Program-made: the position numbers and the translations under genes
Notes under the pieces: generated by a model
Told to the model about the DNA's origin: nothing
Seen by the model: only the letters and a program-made list of their open reading frames with translations
Databases searched by the model: none
Source of the DNA: Coriolopsis trogii
Taxonomy: Eukaryota > Basidiomycota > Agaricomycetes > Polyporales > Polyporaceae
DNA length: 64,000 nucleotides
Direction: 5' to 3'
Assembly: GCA_020543525.1 (NCBI GenBank)
Contig: JAHYIO010000028.1
Span: 372,001 to 436,000, forward strand
In this document: piece after piece, positions 22,931-33,862 of the stretch
How positions within the stretch are numbered: position 1 is the stretch's first letter
How the letters are laid out: every line of letters begins with the position of its first letter

Positions 22931-25288
22931 CTACCAAGGCGCGTGTGCGGTCTTCTGTTCCTTGCCACGGCCACCCTGATCATCAGCCTTTCGCTTGGCC
23001 ACGGTACCACCTCCCTCAGCGTTGAGTTGCAGCCCGCCACCAAAGCTTCCGGTGAGGGAGCCTTCTGCATGCCCTCCAGACTGATACATCATCGTCAAAC
23101 CATAGGGATAGGCTTGCAGATGGTTATATGGCGACTGTGGGGTTGCGGGAAGGTTGTGATAGGTAGTCGGATGGAGGCCGCTGAAGGGATGAGAGGCACG
23201 GGCGCGGTCGCTCGCCATCGCGCTGGGAGATGACGTAGACATGCCGATGCCTGACACCTGCGGGCTGTGGTCAAACGTGGACATCAGGTGGAGTGCGCCC
23301 TGGGACGGCGCCGCTGCGAATGTGTCGTCCAATTGAAGCTGCGCGCTGCCCATGCTGCCCATGCCTTGACTCGCGTGCATTGGCGCGCACAAAGGCGCGG
23401 GTGCCCGCGGGTATACGGCCGTGCTTGCATGTTCATGCGCGAACGCGGGCGCGGGCGTTGTGATAGGGTCTGGCGGCATGGTGTACAAGTCGGCACCCAA
23501 CATGGCGGTGAAGGACGGGAACTCGCCGTGCGCTACGTCGTGCCCATTGTTCTCCTGCTGATTGGGTTGCTGCACCCAGGACGTAGATGGGAATGCACCC
23601 GCCAGGAACGCGGGCGGGCTATTCTTGTCTTCGCCCATGCCTTGTTCTTCGTCATCTTCGTCGTCGTCGTCGTCGTCGTCGCCTTCGCCTACAGCGGGAT
23701 TATCCTTGCGGCGCTCCTCCTCCCTGCTTTCGAGAGGTGTTTCTGCGCGCGCACGTGGGGCGGACACAGGAGGAGGTGCGTTCGGGGCAGTACCTCTCTT
23801 CCTATGAGTCTGTTGATAATCGGAGCGCTGCTTGCGTGGCGAAGCAGCCTTGACTTCGATAGGCTGACCATCGGGGCCTGTCACCGAGTGAATCGGGACG
23901 CCGTTGTTCGCGTTCGCATCACCGCCCTGCTGCGCCTTCCATGCCTTGTATTCGGTGGCCGTGAGCTTTTGGAATGATGTCATGCCGCTCACCCAGGAGT
24001 TGAACAAGACCTCCAGCTCGGGAACCGACCGTATGTTGCAAGGGGCGGTGAAGTATTGGAGGGGCCAGCGGGAGATGACGACATGGTGATTCCCAGTCAT
24101 CTTCTCGGTGAACCCCTTGAAGTAAACCTTCTTCGCCATATTGTTGGTGACTTCGCCTAAAAGCAGTATATGGATTAGTCAAAGAATACGACAGTATGAC
24201 ACAGACGTACGGCATCTCTGAATGATGATGTTCGACGTTCGGCTTTGCAACTCCTTCAGGCAGTCCTCTCGGCGCTGGAGAACACCTGTGCAAATCGAAT
24301 ATTATCAGACATCAAGCAAGGTATCCCTTCCTGTCTGTTCACTCACCATGTACGCCACTGATGCAGAACGCCTCGAGACGCCAGGCGAACTCGTCGAGTC
24401 CTGCATTACTGTACGCCAACTTGAAGAAGTCGTTGACGCGGTCGGAGGTGGTGAACGTCGAGGGGGCAGGAAACTGATCGGGCTTTGTGCGCACGACAAC
24501 AAGCGCCATCTCGGCCCCTGTGCGGGCATGCAGCCGGCGAAGCTTCACGGGTCAGGGGCCTGTAAGTAATTATGCATGTGGCTTGAGAGAACGAAGACTC
24601 ACGCCTTCATGAATGGAGGCCAACGTGCCGCGGACATCGTGAAATGCCTTGATAAGAACATTGTGCTTAGCGAGGGCTTTCATCTCCTTTCGCGCCTCGA
24701 GCTCCTCCACTGCCTCTTGAGTGGCGAATTCTTTTTCTTCGACCGTCATCGCGGCCCACACAGGCGAGATTTGTTCCTTCACGATGGAATGGTTGGATGT
24801 ATACTTCGGCGCTCCTGGGGGCAGGGCTGACACACGACGCGTCGCGACGCGTTGAGTTTCTGGACAGATCTGACATGACGCGTGTGAGGTGAGCACGTAC
24901 CGTCATTCAGCTTCCCCAACTCATTGCGCAGGTACGCGTTCCATTTGTTTGTCTTCCTCGTCGCTTTGGCTTCGCGCGCCGTCTGGATGATCTCGTGTTC
25001 GTAGTAGTCGCGATCATGGCCCCCCCATTTCTCGAAGAGGATTTGGGCCTGCTCGGTGATAACCTTGCGCGCGGCATCGAGGTCTGCAAGGTAGTCGGCG
25101 CGTGCCTTCTCCTTTTTCTCAGCAGCAAGCTTCTTCTCGAGCTCCGTGGGAGTCGGGGCGGGCTTCTTCTTCTTCGGTTTGGCGGCGCGAGGATTCCTCC
25201 ATGCGGTACGCTCAAGGTCAGTGGTGTAGTCGGCGCGGATGATTGCAGCCTCGCGACGTGCCGCTAGCTTGCCTGAAGAGACTGGCAT
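22931..25288 (-). CDS. KDZ-element passenger gene: HMG-box-like protein with disordered C-terminus
   Basis: Five exons (25288-24901, 24859-24603, 24542-24347, 24285-24211, 24156-22931) close into 713 residues. Residues about 20-100 form a Lys/Glu/Ala-rich helical region (AKPKKKKPAPTPTELEKKL). It is followed by NKWNAYLRNEL and, about 25 residues on, a segment (SPVWAAMTVEEKEFATQEAV) that resembles a divergent HMG-box (start NAxxxF/Y, later W and helix). A central conserved-looking domain follows (VNDFFKLAYSNAGLDEFAWRLEAFCISGVHG, then RTSNIIIQRC and MAKKVYFKGFTEKMTGNHHVVISRWPLQ). The last 300 residues are low complexity, with an Asp run near residue 470. It lies 139 bp downstream of the neighbouring passenger gene on the same strand. 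The HMG assignment is by pattern only. Confidence 0.75.
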
Positions 25289-25427
25289 GTCGAGGGTGAT
25301 GGTATCGCTGGGACGGAGGGCAGGGGAAACGACGTACCATTAAACATATGTAAAAGGCGCGCAACTCACGTGATGGTCGCATCCAGTTCAGTACTACATA
25401 CAAGCACACATACATACATACATGAGA

Positions 25428-26998
25428 CTACTTGAAGTAAATGCTGGCGTACTGCTGATTAGAGGCAGGCCGTGACTGAGATGCAAGATGCCACATATAC
25501 TTGGCTTCAAGAGCAGCGAGCCCATGCTGGGTCATCCTATACACAAACTCACCCATTGACCCAGCCACCTGCAACTCGCGCCCAATGATGCACTTAGACA
25601 CCAGGTCGTAGCCGAATGCCTGGAGGAATGCGTCAAGGGCCGGACCACAGGTAGGTTCGGCGTGGATGTTTGTGGCGTCGGGCTGGGTATACGATGCTTT
25701 GACGCCTTGCAAACTCCGCTCGTGCCGGTAGACGAACGGGGGACCGAGTTCGGGGATGTCGTCCCGACTGCAGATCATACTGCTGAATATCGGATGTTCA
25801 TGCGGCGGGATGGCTGGCGGCAAAGGCGGGGATGGCGGGGGCGAGGGCGAGGGTGACGTAGATTCAATATCAGAAAGGGAAGGAGATGCAGTTTCAGAAC
25901 GGCGAGACGAGGTGTGGACGTGAATGCGTTCACGTCTTTGGTACGAGTGCGATGCATGCGATGGCATAGGAGGATTCGCGGGGGCAACGGACCCCTGCGA
26001 GCGTGTTCTTGAGGGAGCCGAGGACTCCTGCAAGCGAGTCCTCGAGGGGGTCGACGGAGCAGATGCTGAGCTCGCAGGGACACGGACTTCAATGGAGCGA
26101 ACGGGCGTGCTCGCCCGCTTGACGGGTTCCGGTGCCACTTCTGGTGTAAGGTGAGTAAGTTGGAAGTGTGCGAGGGTCTGCACACTCACCGGCCGGAGTC
26201 CTGTCAATGATCTCCTTGTAGTCCGCGTTCCGCGGGTTCTCGGATTCCCCCTTGCTGATCATGTACGCAATCGCCCGTCCAAACGAGGGAACCTTGCGCC
26301 AAATCGGCTTGTGGGCCCCGCGCGTGGCATTCATGCCTTCGTCCCTGCATTAGGTGTTAGTCATCGACAATGTGAGAGCGTGCTCGTACAACCCGAGATG
26401 GCGCTACGCCTGACCTCTGGACAACAGAAACAACGAATGAAAGGGGTGTAAGGAATGCTGAGGGTGACGCTTGCAAGCCGGGAGTGTGATACTGTACACG
26501 AGAAGGCAGAGACGACATGGTGAAACAAGAAGAGAGGTGGTATGTACGTAGCGGGGAGATCAATAAGAGGAAAGGGACACTTACTTGTCCAGGAATATCG
26601 CTGACTCCCGCCCATACACCACTGGGTATAGCCCATGGCCCCTACTGCTAGCGATGTAATCGCCAAGGATCGTGTCCCGTCCAGGCAACGTGAGAGCGAG
26701 ACGGGCCTGGTCGAAAATTGCTGGGGTGTTCATGATCACTTGAATCGTGGGCTCGTACTTCAGGACTTCATCCGCGAGCTCTTCTGCCGGAACCTTGACA
26801 ACTATGGGCCACGAGTTGCCAAAGCGGCTGCCCCCTATGAGCTGGAGGCTGGAGATCGAGGTGAGATGAGGCCGAACCAAAGGGAGGATAACGAACTCGC
26901 ACGTACGGCTTGTTCGTTTTCCGACACTTCCCACCTCGATCGCCCAGTGTGACATACCATGGGGCCTGAGCAGCGTTGTTTCCTGCTTGTTGGGACAT
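25428..26998 (-). CDS. KDZ-element passenger gene: RNase H1 N-terminal-like (viroplasmin-like) protein, tentative
   Basis: Four exons (26998-26907, 26848-26585, 26344-26190, 26140-25428) close into 407 residues. The N-terminal half ends in YPVVYGRESAIFLDKDEG, then a gap, a KPIWRKVPSFGRAIAYMIS segment. This order (Y-x-V-x-x-GR, acidic turn, K-x-F-x-x-x-x-x-A-x-x-Y) resembles the small hybrid-binding domain found at the N-terminus of RNase H1 and in viroplasmin. The middle 110 residues are Ser/Pro/Thr-rich, with two imperfect repeats (SRTRLQESSAPSRTRSQGS). The C-terminal 100 residues are compact and hydrophobic (ALDAFLQAFGYDLVSKCIIG...). The gene lies between the transposase and the HMG-like gene on the same strand. 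I am sure of the gene, unsure of the domain. Confidence 0.7.
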
Positions 26999-27325
26999 TG
27001 TTGGAGAAGAACGATGGAGAGGGAGCAAGAGGTGGATGTGAACGGAGGCAGGGTGGTTGGAGGAAGTTGAACACGGTCTGGCGCTGGCACGCACAATTGC
27101 TGCAATTCACGCTTTGGTGTTACCACGGATGTCCGCATTCGCTCCGACGTCTCAGGACTTCACCCCTGTAACACGCTCACTGTGCCCTCACACCCAATTG
27201 AATTCATATGTTGTATGCCTAGTAATGTACTCAATCAAGGACAGACCCAGTAGCATGCAATTATATGCGTAAGTCATGAGTGTCTAAAGCGTGCGTCTTG
27301 GGCATCTGAGTCGGACATGATAAGT

Positions 27326-30300
27326 TCATACAAGGTTCGTCGCAAAGTCCAAGAGGCGCATTGCCTCCGAAATCTCAGCGTCGTCGAATTCGGCATCGTC
27401 CACCTCCGCCTCACGATCCAACTCTTCCAACTCCTCTTCGTCTATCGATGTGCTTGTACCGGACGGCGCGACGCTTGCAGTCGGCATGTCGCTTTCCTGC
27501 GCTTTCCTGTTCCCCGGCGTTGAGTTGCCTGTGAACCCGGGCAGAGCGTAGATTTGTGATATGACAGCGAGCAGACGAGCATTCACGCGCTGCCGCCTTT
27601 GTGACTTGTCCCCGATCGCACCAGCCAGTGGATTACCCTCCACCTCTGCCTTCTGCAGGGCAGAATTGAGCTGCGCGTTCTCGAACTCGATCCATGTGTG
27701 AAGTCGACGAATTTCGATGTTGCACCTTTGAATCTCTGCGCGTGCGCATCGAACCTTGCGTGCCTTCTTCATGAGCTGTCGCACGGCCGAATCCGCCCAA
27801 CGCTTATCCCGAATATCGTTCCGAGTGTCGCGGAGGAGCACGAAGTCTTCGAGGAACGTGTAATGTGTGACCTTCGTCCATTCAAGAGGTGGCCGAGGCG
27901 GCTTCATCTTGGCGGCGGCAGCGTTGTAAGCATTCACAGCTGTCCGAATGGCCTTCGATCGTCGCTGCAGTGATTTGGCGATGTGCGTCCGAACCTTATA
28001 CGCTATATGACAGGATCAATACATCTGATATGACGATTGTGGCACAACGTACCTGTTTGGGAGATGTTCATTGTATGAAGCTCAAAGAGGCGTTGGACGA
28101 CGAGCTTTTGTAAGTTGTCCAGCGCGCGGCGGTAGTCCCGCTCATCCATGTAAGCAGCAACCTCAAGATAGCGGGGGTGTTGGATGTGCCACCGTTGCTC
28201 TATCCCCATCTTGGTTTCCATCTCGGTGACCTCCCTGAGGACAGCCTTCAGGCGTTCACGCTGGTAGCGTTGGTTCTGTTCGAGTCGTCGAGTGCGCGAG
28301 ACATCTGTATTGTACGCCGAACGTGAGGTGGCTGATCCTGAGGTGTAGTCTTCGGGGATTGACGTCACGAACGCCTGCATAGACGATGACGCTTTGTCCC
28401 TGGAGATTCACCGATCGATCAATCGTGAGTCCGATCACAGATCCGAGGCACCAGGTACTCACTCTAACGCCCATAATTCCCGCAGCAATGCCACGTACGT
28501 CATCGCAAATACATCCTCCTGTTGCTCCTGCCCGAGGTTCGCGAAGTACGTGGCCTCCTCTTTCTCCCAGCGCTCCAAATCCGCCTCAGTGCACTGGAGT
28601 AGTTCTAAACCGGCCTGGACTTCAGCACCAACATCCGAGATGATCTCGAGGGCCTGGCGGTAGTTGTTGAAGAGCATGTTCGCCAAATTGGCGTACTTTT
28701 CTTCATCCCATTGCTGGCAGAAGAGGTCGATGAGCACTTGGCGATGAAACTGGCTGGCATAGCGAGTAACCACGGCTAGTGCGTTCGACGCGCTGAACAC
28801 GCGTTCCATCGTCTCGAAATCCTCGAGGCCGGCGCCGTTGATGACCGTGGGATGATGCACAGTCTGGCACTGATGGCTGTGCGAGTAGCCGTGGAAGGCG
28901 TTGACGCAGCACCGGCACTCGAGCCGGTGAAATTCGCTCCCGAGGGAGCTCCGGTCAATGGTACCGCCAAACGTGCAGCCTACATCGTATCCGATGCAGA
29001 GCCGCTCGCCTAGCACCGCCATGGCCTTCGCCACGATGGCCAAGGGATATTTCGCGCTATAGGGATCATGCATGAAGAATTTGTTGAGAATATAGTCAGG
29101 TATATGGAATAGAACACGCACAGCTCGCCACTGCGGACCATGTCAATGACCCACAGGATGAACCCATGACGACATGCGGCCGCGAATATACCCGACTCCT
29201 CGAAGATGCCCCAGGTCTTCTTCTGTTCGTCTCTTGCTGCGGCCTTCCAGTTCCTTGTACAATGGCGGAGAACGTCATCGGCCCCTGCGAAGTCAGCTGC
29301 CGGGGCCTCTCCATCCTCGCCGCCACCATCAGCCTTGCCGCCGGGTTCCTCAATATCGACCCATGCATCGTCGTCATCGTCCTCGGTACCGTGCTCTCGT
29401 GCCTGGCGTTTAACTTCGTCTTTGAATTGATCGACGAAGTCCGGCGGGAGATAATAGTCGGACTCTGTAAACTGGCGGCGATCGGCGACATCCCGATCAC
29501 CAACCTTGGCAACGCGTTTGAGAGACGAATTGCCGTCCATGCTGAGGAGTTGCTGGAATACCAGAGGTGCTTCCTTGTCGAGCTGTCGGACAAGAAGAGT
29601 TAGCATACAGCGCAATTGTCAAATACTGTACCCACTTACCTTGAAACGGCATGCAGGGCATGCGTTGAGTGCGCGCCAGTTGGGGGTGTCGCGACCAAGA
29701 AATTGATTGACGCGCTTCTCGATGTTGCGAAGGATCGCTAAGTAGACATCGAAAGCTTCGCTTAGCGCGTTCCGCATCCGCCGGCGGTAGGGAATCTGTG
29801 AGACAGGTACCGGATCAGAACGCATATTGACAATTCGGAGGATGTGGTACGCACGGCATATAAGTCACATACCACTCTCGCGAATGCCTCCACGCTGTAC
29901 GAGAACTTGCGCATGCGCAATCGACGAAGGAACTCGAGAGTATCGAAGGAGACGGCAAGTGTTGGCGACACGGGGGTTGTGACGAGATACCCGCACTGCG
30001 CGATGGCGACAGGTGTCTTCTGGTTCGCATCGCGTGGGAAGTGCTTGCTAGCAATCTTAGTGTAGATGTCGATGACCTCCAGCGTGACATCGTAGGTGGT
30101 ATCGCGTGGAGGCTTCTCTGGCGCGACGGCCTCGAATGGTACGTCTTCCGTGGGTGGCGGATCCGCGGTCGGTGCCTTGGGGGGCGGATCATTGGGCGAG
30201 TCTCGCGTATCCTTCCGGATGAGCGGATACTTCCACTTGAGATAGGCGTCGACGAGATCTGGCAGCACGTCATCCCAGTTCTTCTCTGCCCGGGCGAGAC

Positions 30301-30860
30301 GCTGACGCCAGGTTCGCGTGTCTCGATATACGCGCCCCGTGCTGTGTGTGTGTGTGGTCAACTCCAGGACTGCCGGTGATTATGTTAGTAGTGCGTACGG
30401 AATGTTCATGAAGTCTCGGATTGCATGTAAGGTCGACTCGTCTTCATCGTCTACTATGTCTTCACCCCCCATGGTGGCCGTGGCGTCGGCAAGATCTTGA
30501 TGGCTGATGTCGAAGAACTGAGAATCGAGATCCATGTCGGGGTCCTTCGAGGATTCGTCCTGGTAGCCGAGACTATCGCCTTGAAGCTCAGATATCCTGC
30601 GCAGTGTGTGCCCTCCGAGACCTGGCAGTTTGAATCAGAGCTTGGACAAGCCTGTATGGACACCCGTACATGCCTGATAGATGCTCCTTCAACAACTTGG
30701 CCGATTCCTCCCTCTCTTGTGTGATGCGCGCCTCACTTATTGTCTCTGTCCTCATTCTGGTGGCGGTATTTGATGAAGAACCTCCTATTCGGGGGGCGTG
30801 AACTGTAGTTCGCCGTACGTGGCGGGAGGTGCCCATTTTCTTCTTTCGGGTCTTCACCAT
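27326..30860 (-). CDS. KDZ transposase (CxC1-type), apparently intact
   Basis: Eight exons (30860-30670, 30596-30399, 30341-29873, 29795-29640, 29582-29122, 29056-28463, 28399-28053, 28002-27326) join without a stop into 1030 residues. The N-terminus is basic and then acidic. A CxC1-like region follows (AQCGYLVTTPVSP, AFDVYLAILRNIEKRV) and ends in C332-P-A-C335. The RNase-H-fold core shows MDGNSSLKR (Asp about 354), GIFAAACRHG, GYDVGC (Asp about 516), NAFHGYSH-x-HQCQTVHHP, and GLEDFETMERVFS (Glu about 573-576), then RYASQFHRQVLID. These are the hallmark blocks of KDZ transposases. A C-terminal helical region (AKSLQRRSKAIRTAVNAYNAAAA, FVLLRDTRNDIRDKRWA) is also family-typical. The size is that of complete members. 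It should cut and join the element ends in the nucleus. Confidence 0.93.
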
Positions 30861-31453
30861 GGTTAGTAGAGCGGTCCCTGAAGAAGAAGAGAAGCAGAAG
30901 AAGGCAGAGGTCCAAGGGGACGATCATCTCATGTGCATTAAATACCCTCATGCTGCTGATAATCGATGCATTGTAGATGCTGAGATGAGCGTGCTTGCTG
31001 TATGTAGCTTGGCTCGTGGCTGATGCAAGGAGGACCTGATGGCGGACTTGGCTATGTGGAGTGTAGGCCCGAGGCCCGATATGCTGATTGGTCCTGCCTG
31101 TCGCTCTGTGTATGTCACCTTTGAGAGCTTCTGCGAAGCGTTCAGGATACCGTAGTATACTCAGATCTGCCCGCCGGGTCCTGGAATGTACGATGCCAGT
31201 AGCATTCAGTGCAAGGATGAGGGAAAGCGCCTGGAAGCGCTGAGGGCGACCGTCTGGTATTACGCTGAGATCTATCGATTGGTGGCGGTGCCGGGGATTT
31301 CCGATGCCTCCCCTCGATAAGGGCCAGAACGCCACCTGATGTCACGCCTGGGGCGCCTGGCCGAGACCCCCGTTTGATGGTACTTCGTATCGAGCAAAAT
31401 GCATGTCTGTGACGGTATCTACTACACATATATGAACTTCAAGCTTCAAAGGG
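30861..31453. other. Upstream flank of the transposase inside the KDZ element
   Basis: About 590 bp between the transposase start and the right terminal repeat, the likely promoter region. A minus-strand open frame covers it but has no family signal and appears to be leader sequence. Confidence 0.5.
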
Positions 31454-31793
31454 GTGCAGAACACAAAAAAAACGAGCTCAAACGGGCCGGAACTGAGCAA
31501 GATACGGAGTTCATCGTCAACAACAGCGAGCACGACGGCGCAGACGACGGCGGGCGTCGGGGCGGGCGGCGGGGCGGGCGACGGGCGCACTCGGCAGCTC
31601 GACGGGCGCGGACACGTGCTGATGGGCCCGTACGTGCCGGGAGGCTCTCCGCCGGGTCTCCTGTGTTACAAATGGGGAGTTTTAGCGAGGTTTATTTGAT
31701 TGCAGTGATGAGAGCCTGATTCGAGGCTACTTAGCCTGGTCTTTCCGTCCCAACGCCAGGCTAACTAGCCTCCGACTCCGTGAGGTCGAGGTG
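31454..31793 (-). repeat. Right terminal inverted repeat of the KDZ element
   Basis: 340 bp, the inverse of 22368-22695 with a 12-bp extra unit (TCTGCGCCGTCG, read inward) and a few base changes. The outer 230 bp appear identical to the left copy by eye, including both 14-bp near-palindromes. Confidence 0.92.
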
Positions 31794-31801
31794 CATCATC
31801 C
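31794..31801. repeat. Right 8-bp target site duplication CATCATCC
   Basis: Identical to 22360-22367 and in direct orientation. It abuts the terminal GAGGTG of the right inverted repeat. Confidence 0.9.
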
Positions 31802-32265
31802 TCATTCTCACCGTCATGCTCGCCTCCACCGTATACGTCGTCTGGCGGTCACGCCCGTCTGCAACGGCACGCGCGACACGAAGACGCAAGTCGCGCACGA
31901 CTCCAGACCCCGAACGCGCACCGCGACGGACGCGCATCAAGCCCAAGACGCGCGCAGCCTCCCCCAACTCCATGTACGGCGACGAGAAGGGCGACACGAG
32001 CGTCGAGAGCGACGCAGATTCCCCGTCGCCCATGCCGGCGACCCCTCAAGCCATGCACTTTGCCAGCCCGTCGATCCCGTCTACGCTGAACGTCATCCTC
32101 TCGCCCTCGGTGCCCCACCTGGTCAAGCTCGGCGCGGGCGGCGCACTCGAGGTTCGCGTGACCCCGCCATCGCCGGTCTTGCTTCCGAGAGGCGGGAACG
32201 TGCGGCTCGCCGCGCTTCCTGGTGGCACCCCGGGAGAGAACGATTCCGTGTGGTGGGTGATCTGA
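31794..32265 (+). pseudogene. 3' part of the membrane protein gene split by the KDZ element
   Basis: Begins with the second CATCATCC copy and continues the helix (LILTVMLASTVYVVWR) in the frame left at 22367. A basic segment follows (RATRRRKSRTT), then a Ser/Pro-rich region and a hydrophobic-polar C-terminus ending VWWVI at 32265. The positive charges right after the helix fit a cytosolic C-terminus. No stop or frameshift has accumulated in 464 bp, consistent with recent disruption. A plus-strand frame opens inside the transposon tip (31780), so a truncated product could in principle be read. Confidence 0.6.
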
Positions 32266-32732
32266 GTTAGGATGTATAACGATTCGGCGCGGCGGACGTG
32301 GAGAATTGAATTATCGACGAATGCATGAGTTCTCTGGTCCCCGAGCTGGTTGTGCACGTTTCGTTCGCGTCAGGAATGTGTTGGTCGTGAGAATGAGATG
32401 CATGCGCGCAGTTTTGTGGAAGGAGAGAAGATGAGGCAGCGCTTGCTGCCGTACGTCGGCATTGGGTAGGGACAAGACCCAGCATGAACGTTGAACGGAT
32501 CTTCATCTGAACCGGCCCAACGGCTGATGTATATTATCTGGTATGGAACCATGATGAAGATGAGACTATAACGCTCAGTGAGCCGAACAGATGTCGATGG
32601 GATGAGCGGGAGCACAGGATAAGCACATACATACGATGCGTCCATGCAAAACAACCTCTCTGGATCCATAGGGCGGCATCACCGGTGCTCGTAGGACGTC
32701 CATGCCCACGCGCAGCCGAGTTGCCTCCCCGG
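32266..32732. other. Convergent intergenic, no gene supported
   Basis: About 470 bp between the interrupted membrane-protein gene and the cupin gene, containing only their 3' flanks. Confidence 0.45.
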
Positions 32733-33255
32733 CTACTCCCCGATCACGTACTTGCAGCCGTCCTTGCCCATCCAGACTTCGTGCAGCTGGTTCGCGGCGA
32801 CGTCGATGCGCGCCCCAGGCCCAAACGTCTCCTTCTTGTCTGGGCTCTCTTCGGGATAGCATACGGTGAACTCGCCCGAGAGGATCAGATGGGTCGTGAG
32901 GCCGCCGTGTCGGTGAGGCGGGTAGTGCGCGTACCTGTTTTGGGCAGGCAGAAGGACCGACTGTTAGCAATCAGCCTCGATTAAGCTCAGAGCTTCACAG
33001 GGTGGATGCTTCTGTTGCGCTGGGCCGCTGGCCCAGGCCTCGATGTGCACAAGACGGGGTGTACACACAGCGTGCGCCCGGGCAGCCCGGAGCAAATAGA
33101 AGGGGGTGGATCCGAAATCTTCATGGCAAGATGGAGGAGGCATGATGCATTTGCGAAGACAGGAGTACGTACGGGCGGTCAGTCCATGTATAGACCGTTG
33201 AGAAACCCCATGACCGGACTTGCTGCTCGGCGTCTCGCTGTGTAACGGAAGTCAT
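32733..33255 (-). CDS. Small single-domain cupin protein
   Basis: Two exons (33255-33173 and 32934-32733), joined through a 238-bp intron, give 94 residues. Exon 2 is a compact cupin: AHYPPHRHGG (metal-type HxH within the GX5HXH-like motif 1), LILSGEFTVCYPEES, GPGARIDVAANQLHEVWMG (motif 2 with the conserved His) and the terminal strand CKYVIGE. Such one-domain cupins are small metal-binding beta-barrels with roles from isomerases to dioxygenases, and the substrate is not predictable. The 27-residue first exon was chosen because it starts with ATG and leaves the phase needed by exon 2. It is encoded on the strand opposite to the interrupted gene. Confidence 0.8.
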
Positions 33256-33862
33256 CGTGAGGTTGTTAGAGTGTAGAGTACTGTCACTAAGAGCAGGTCC
33301 TGGAAGTCGAAGTGAGAGCGTAGTGGAGACACGATGAGCTCAGGATCCAAGAAGGTCCTGGAAGTTGCCGTATGCGGGATCTCGGATTTGGCTCCGGGTG
33401 TGCGCGCGTGGCTACGGGTCCGATTGACGAAACACGTTTCCCGGTGCGACTATTTGGCAAGTGGCGGAGAGTATAGCAGACGTGTTATAGAGTTGAAGAT
33501 CTTTGTGCCAGTTGCCGGCTCGCGCAGAGAAATCCCGAGAGCTTGAGTTTGGGAGACATACTGACAAACAAGCCGTGCTACCGATGAGAGTAGCCTCCAT
33601 ATGTTCATGCCGAGTACCGGGGAGTGCGCAAGGAGGTCATGCAATGGATCCGGAGGAGTTCAAGCTCAAGTCTGCATGCAGCGCGGCCGCGGCCAAAATG
33701 CACTATGGCGCCCGTCCGGTCACTTCCGGTCATCTAATCGAGAGTCACAGTCACCCTTAGTCACATTATAGCGAGGTCATGCCAAAATTCTGGGCGCTCA
33801 GGCTGCTCCCAGCCAGACTTTCTGCCTCCGGTCCCAAACACAGCGTGACAGCCGCCTTCAGC
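33256..33862. other. Divergent intergenic between cupin and G-patch genes
   Basis: About 600 bp containing both promoters. Short frames only. Confidence 0.45.

Larger units (their letters stand above)
22368..31793 (-). mobile_element. Complete KDZ (Kyakuja-Dileera-Zisupton) DNA transposon, 9426 bp
   Basis: The element is bounded by inverted repeats that both begin CACCTCGACCTCACGG, reading inward, and by a perfect 8-bp direct repeat CATCATCC. It carries three minus-strand genes in the order (5' to 3') KDZ transposase 30860-27326, passenger gene at 26998-25428, passenger gene at 25288-22931. All three read through predicted introns with no stop or frameshift, and the target duplication is unmutated. 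Together these indicate a recent insertion and possible autonomy. KDZ elements are expanded in basidiomycetes and often carry accessory genes, including TET/JBP dioxygenases (Iyer and colleagues). No TET/JBP gene is present here. The insertion splits a host gene. Confidence 0.93.

Noticed and set aside
22931..31000. TET/JBP dioxygenase, often carried by basidiomycete KDZ elements
   Set aside because: I looked for an HxD...H dioxygenase pattern in the passenger genes and found none.
22368..31793. LTR retrotransposon or Helitron interpretation of the repeated ends
   Set aside because: The terminal repeats are inverted, not direct. There is no reverse transcriptase, integrase or helicase, and the transposase is of the KDZ family.
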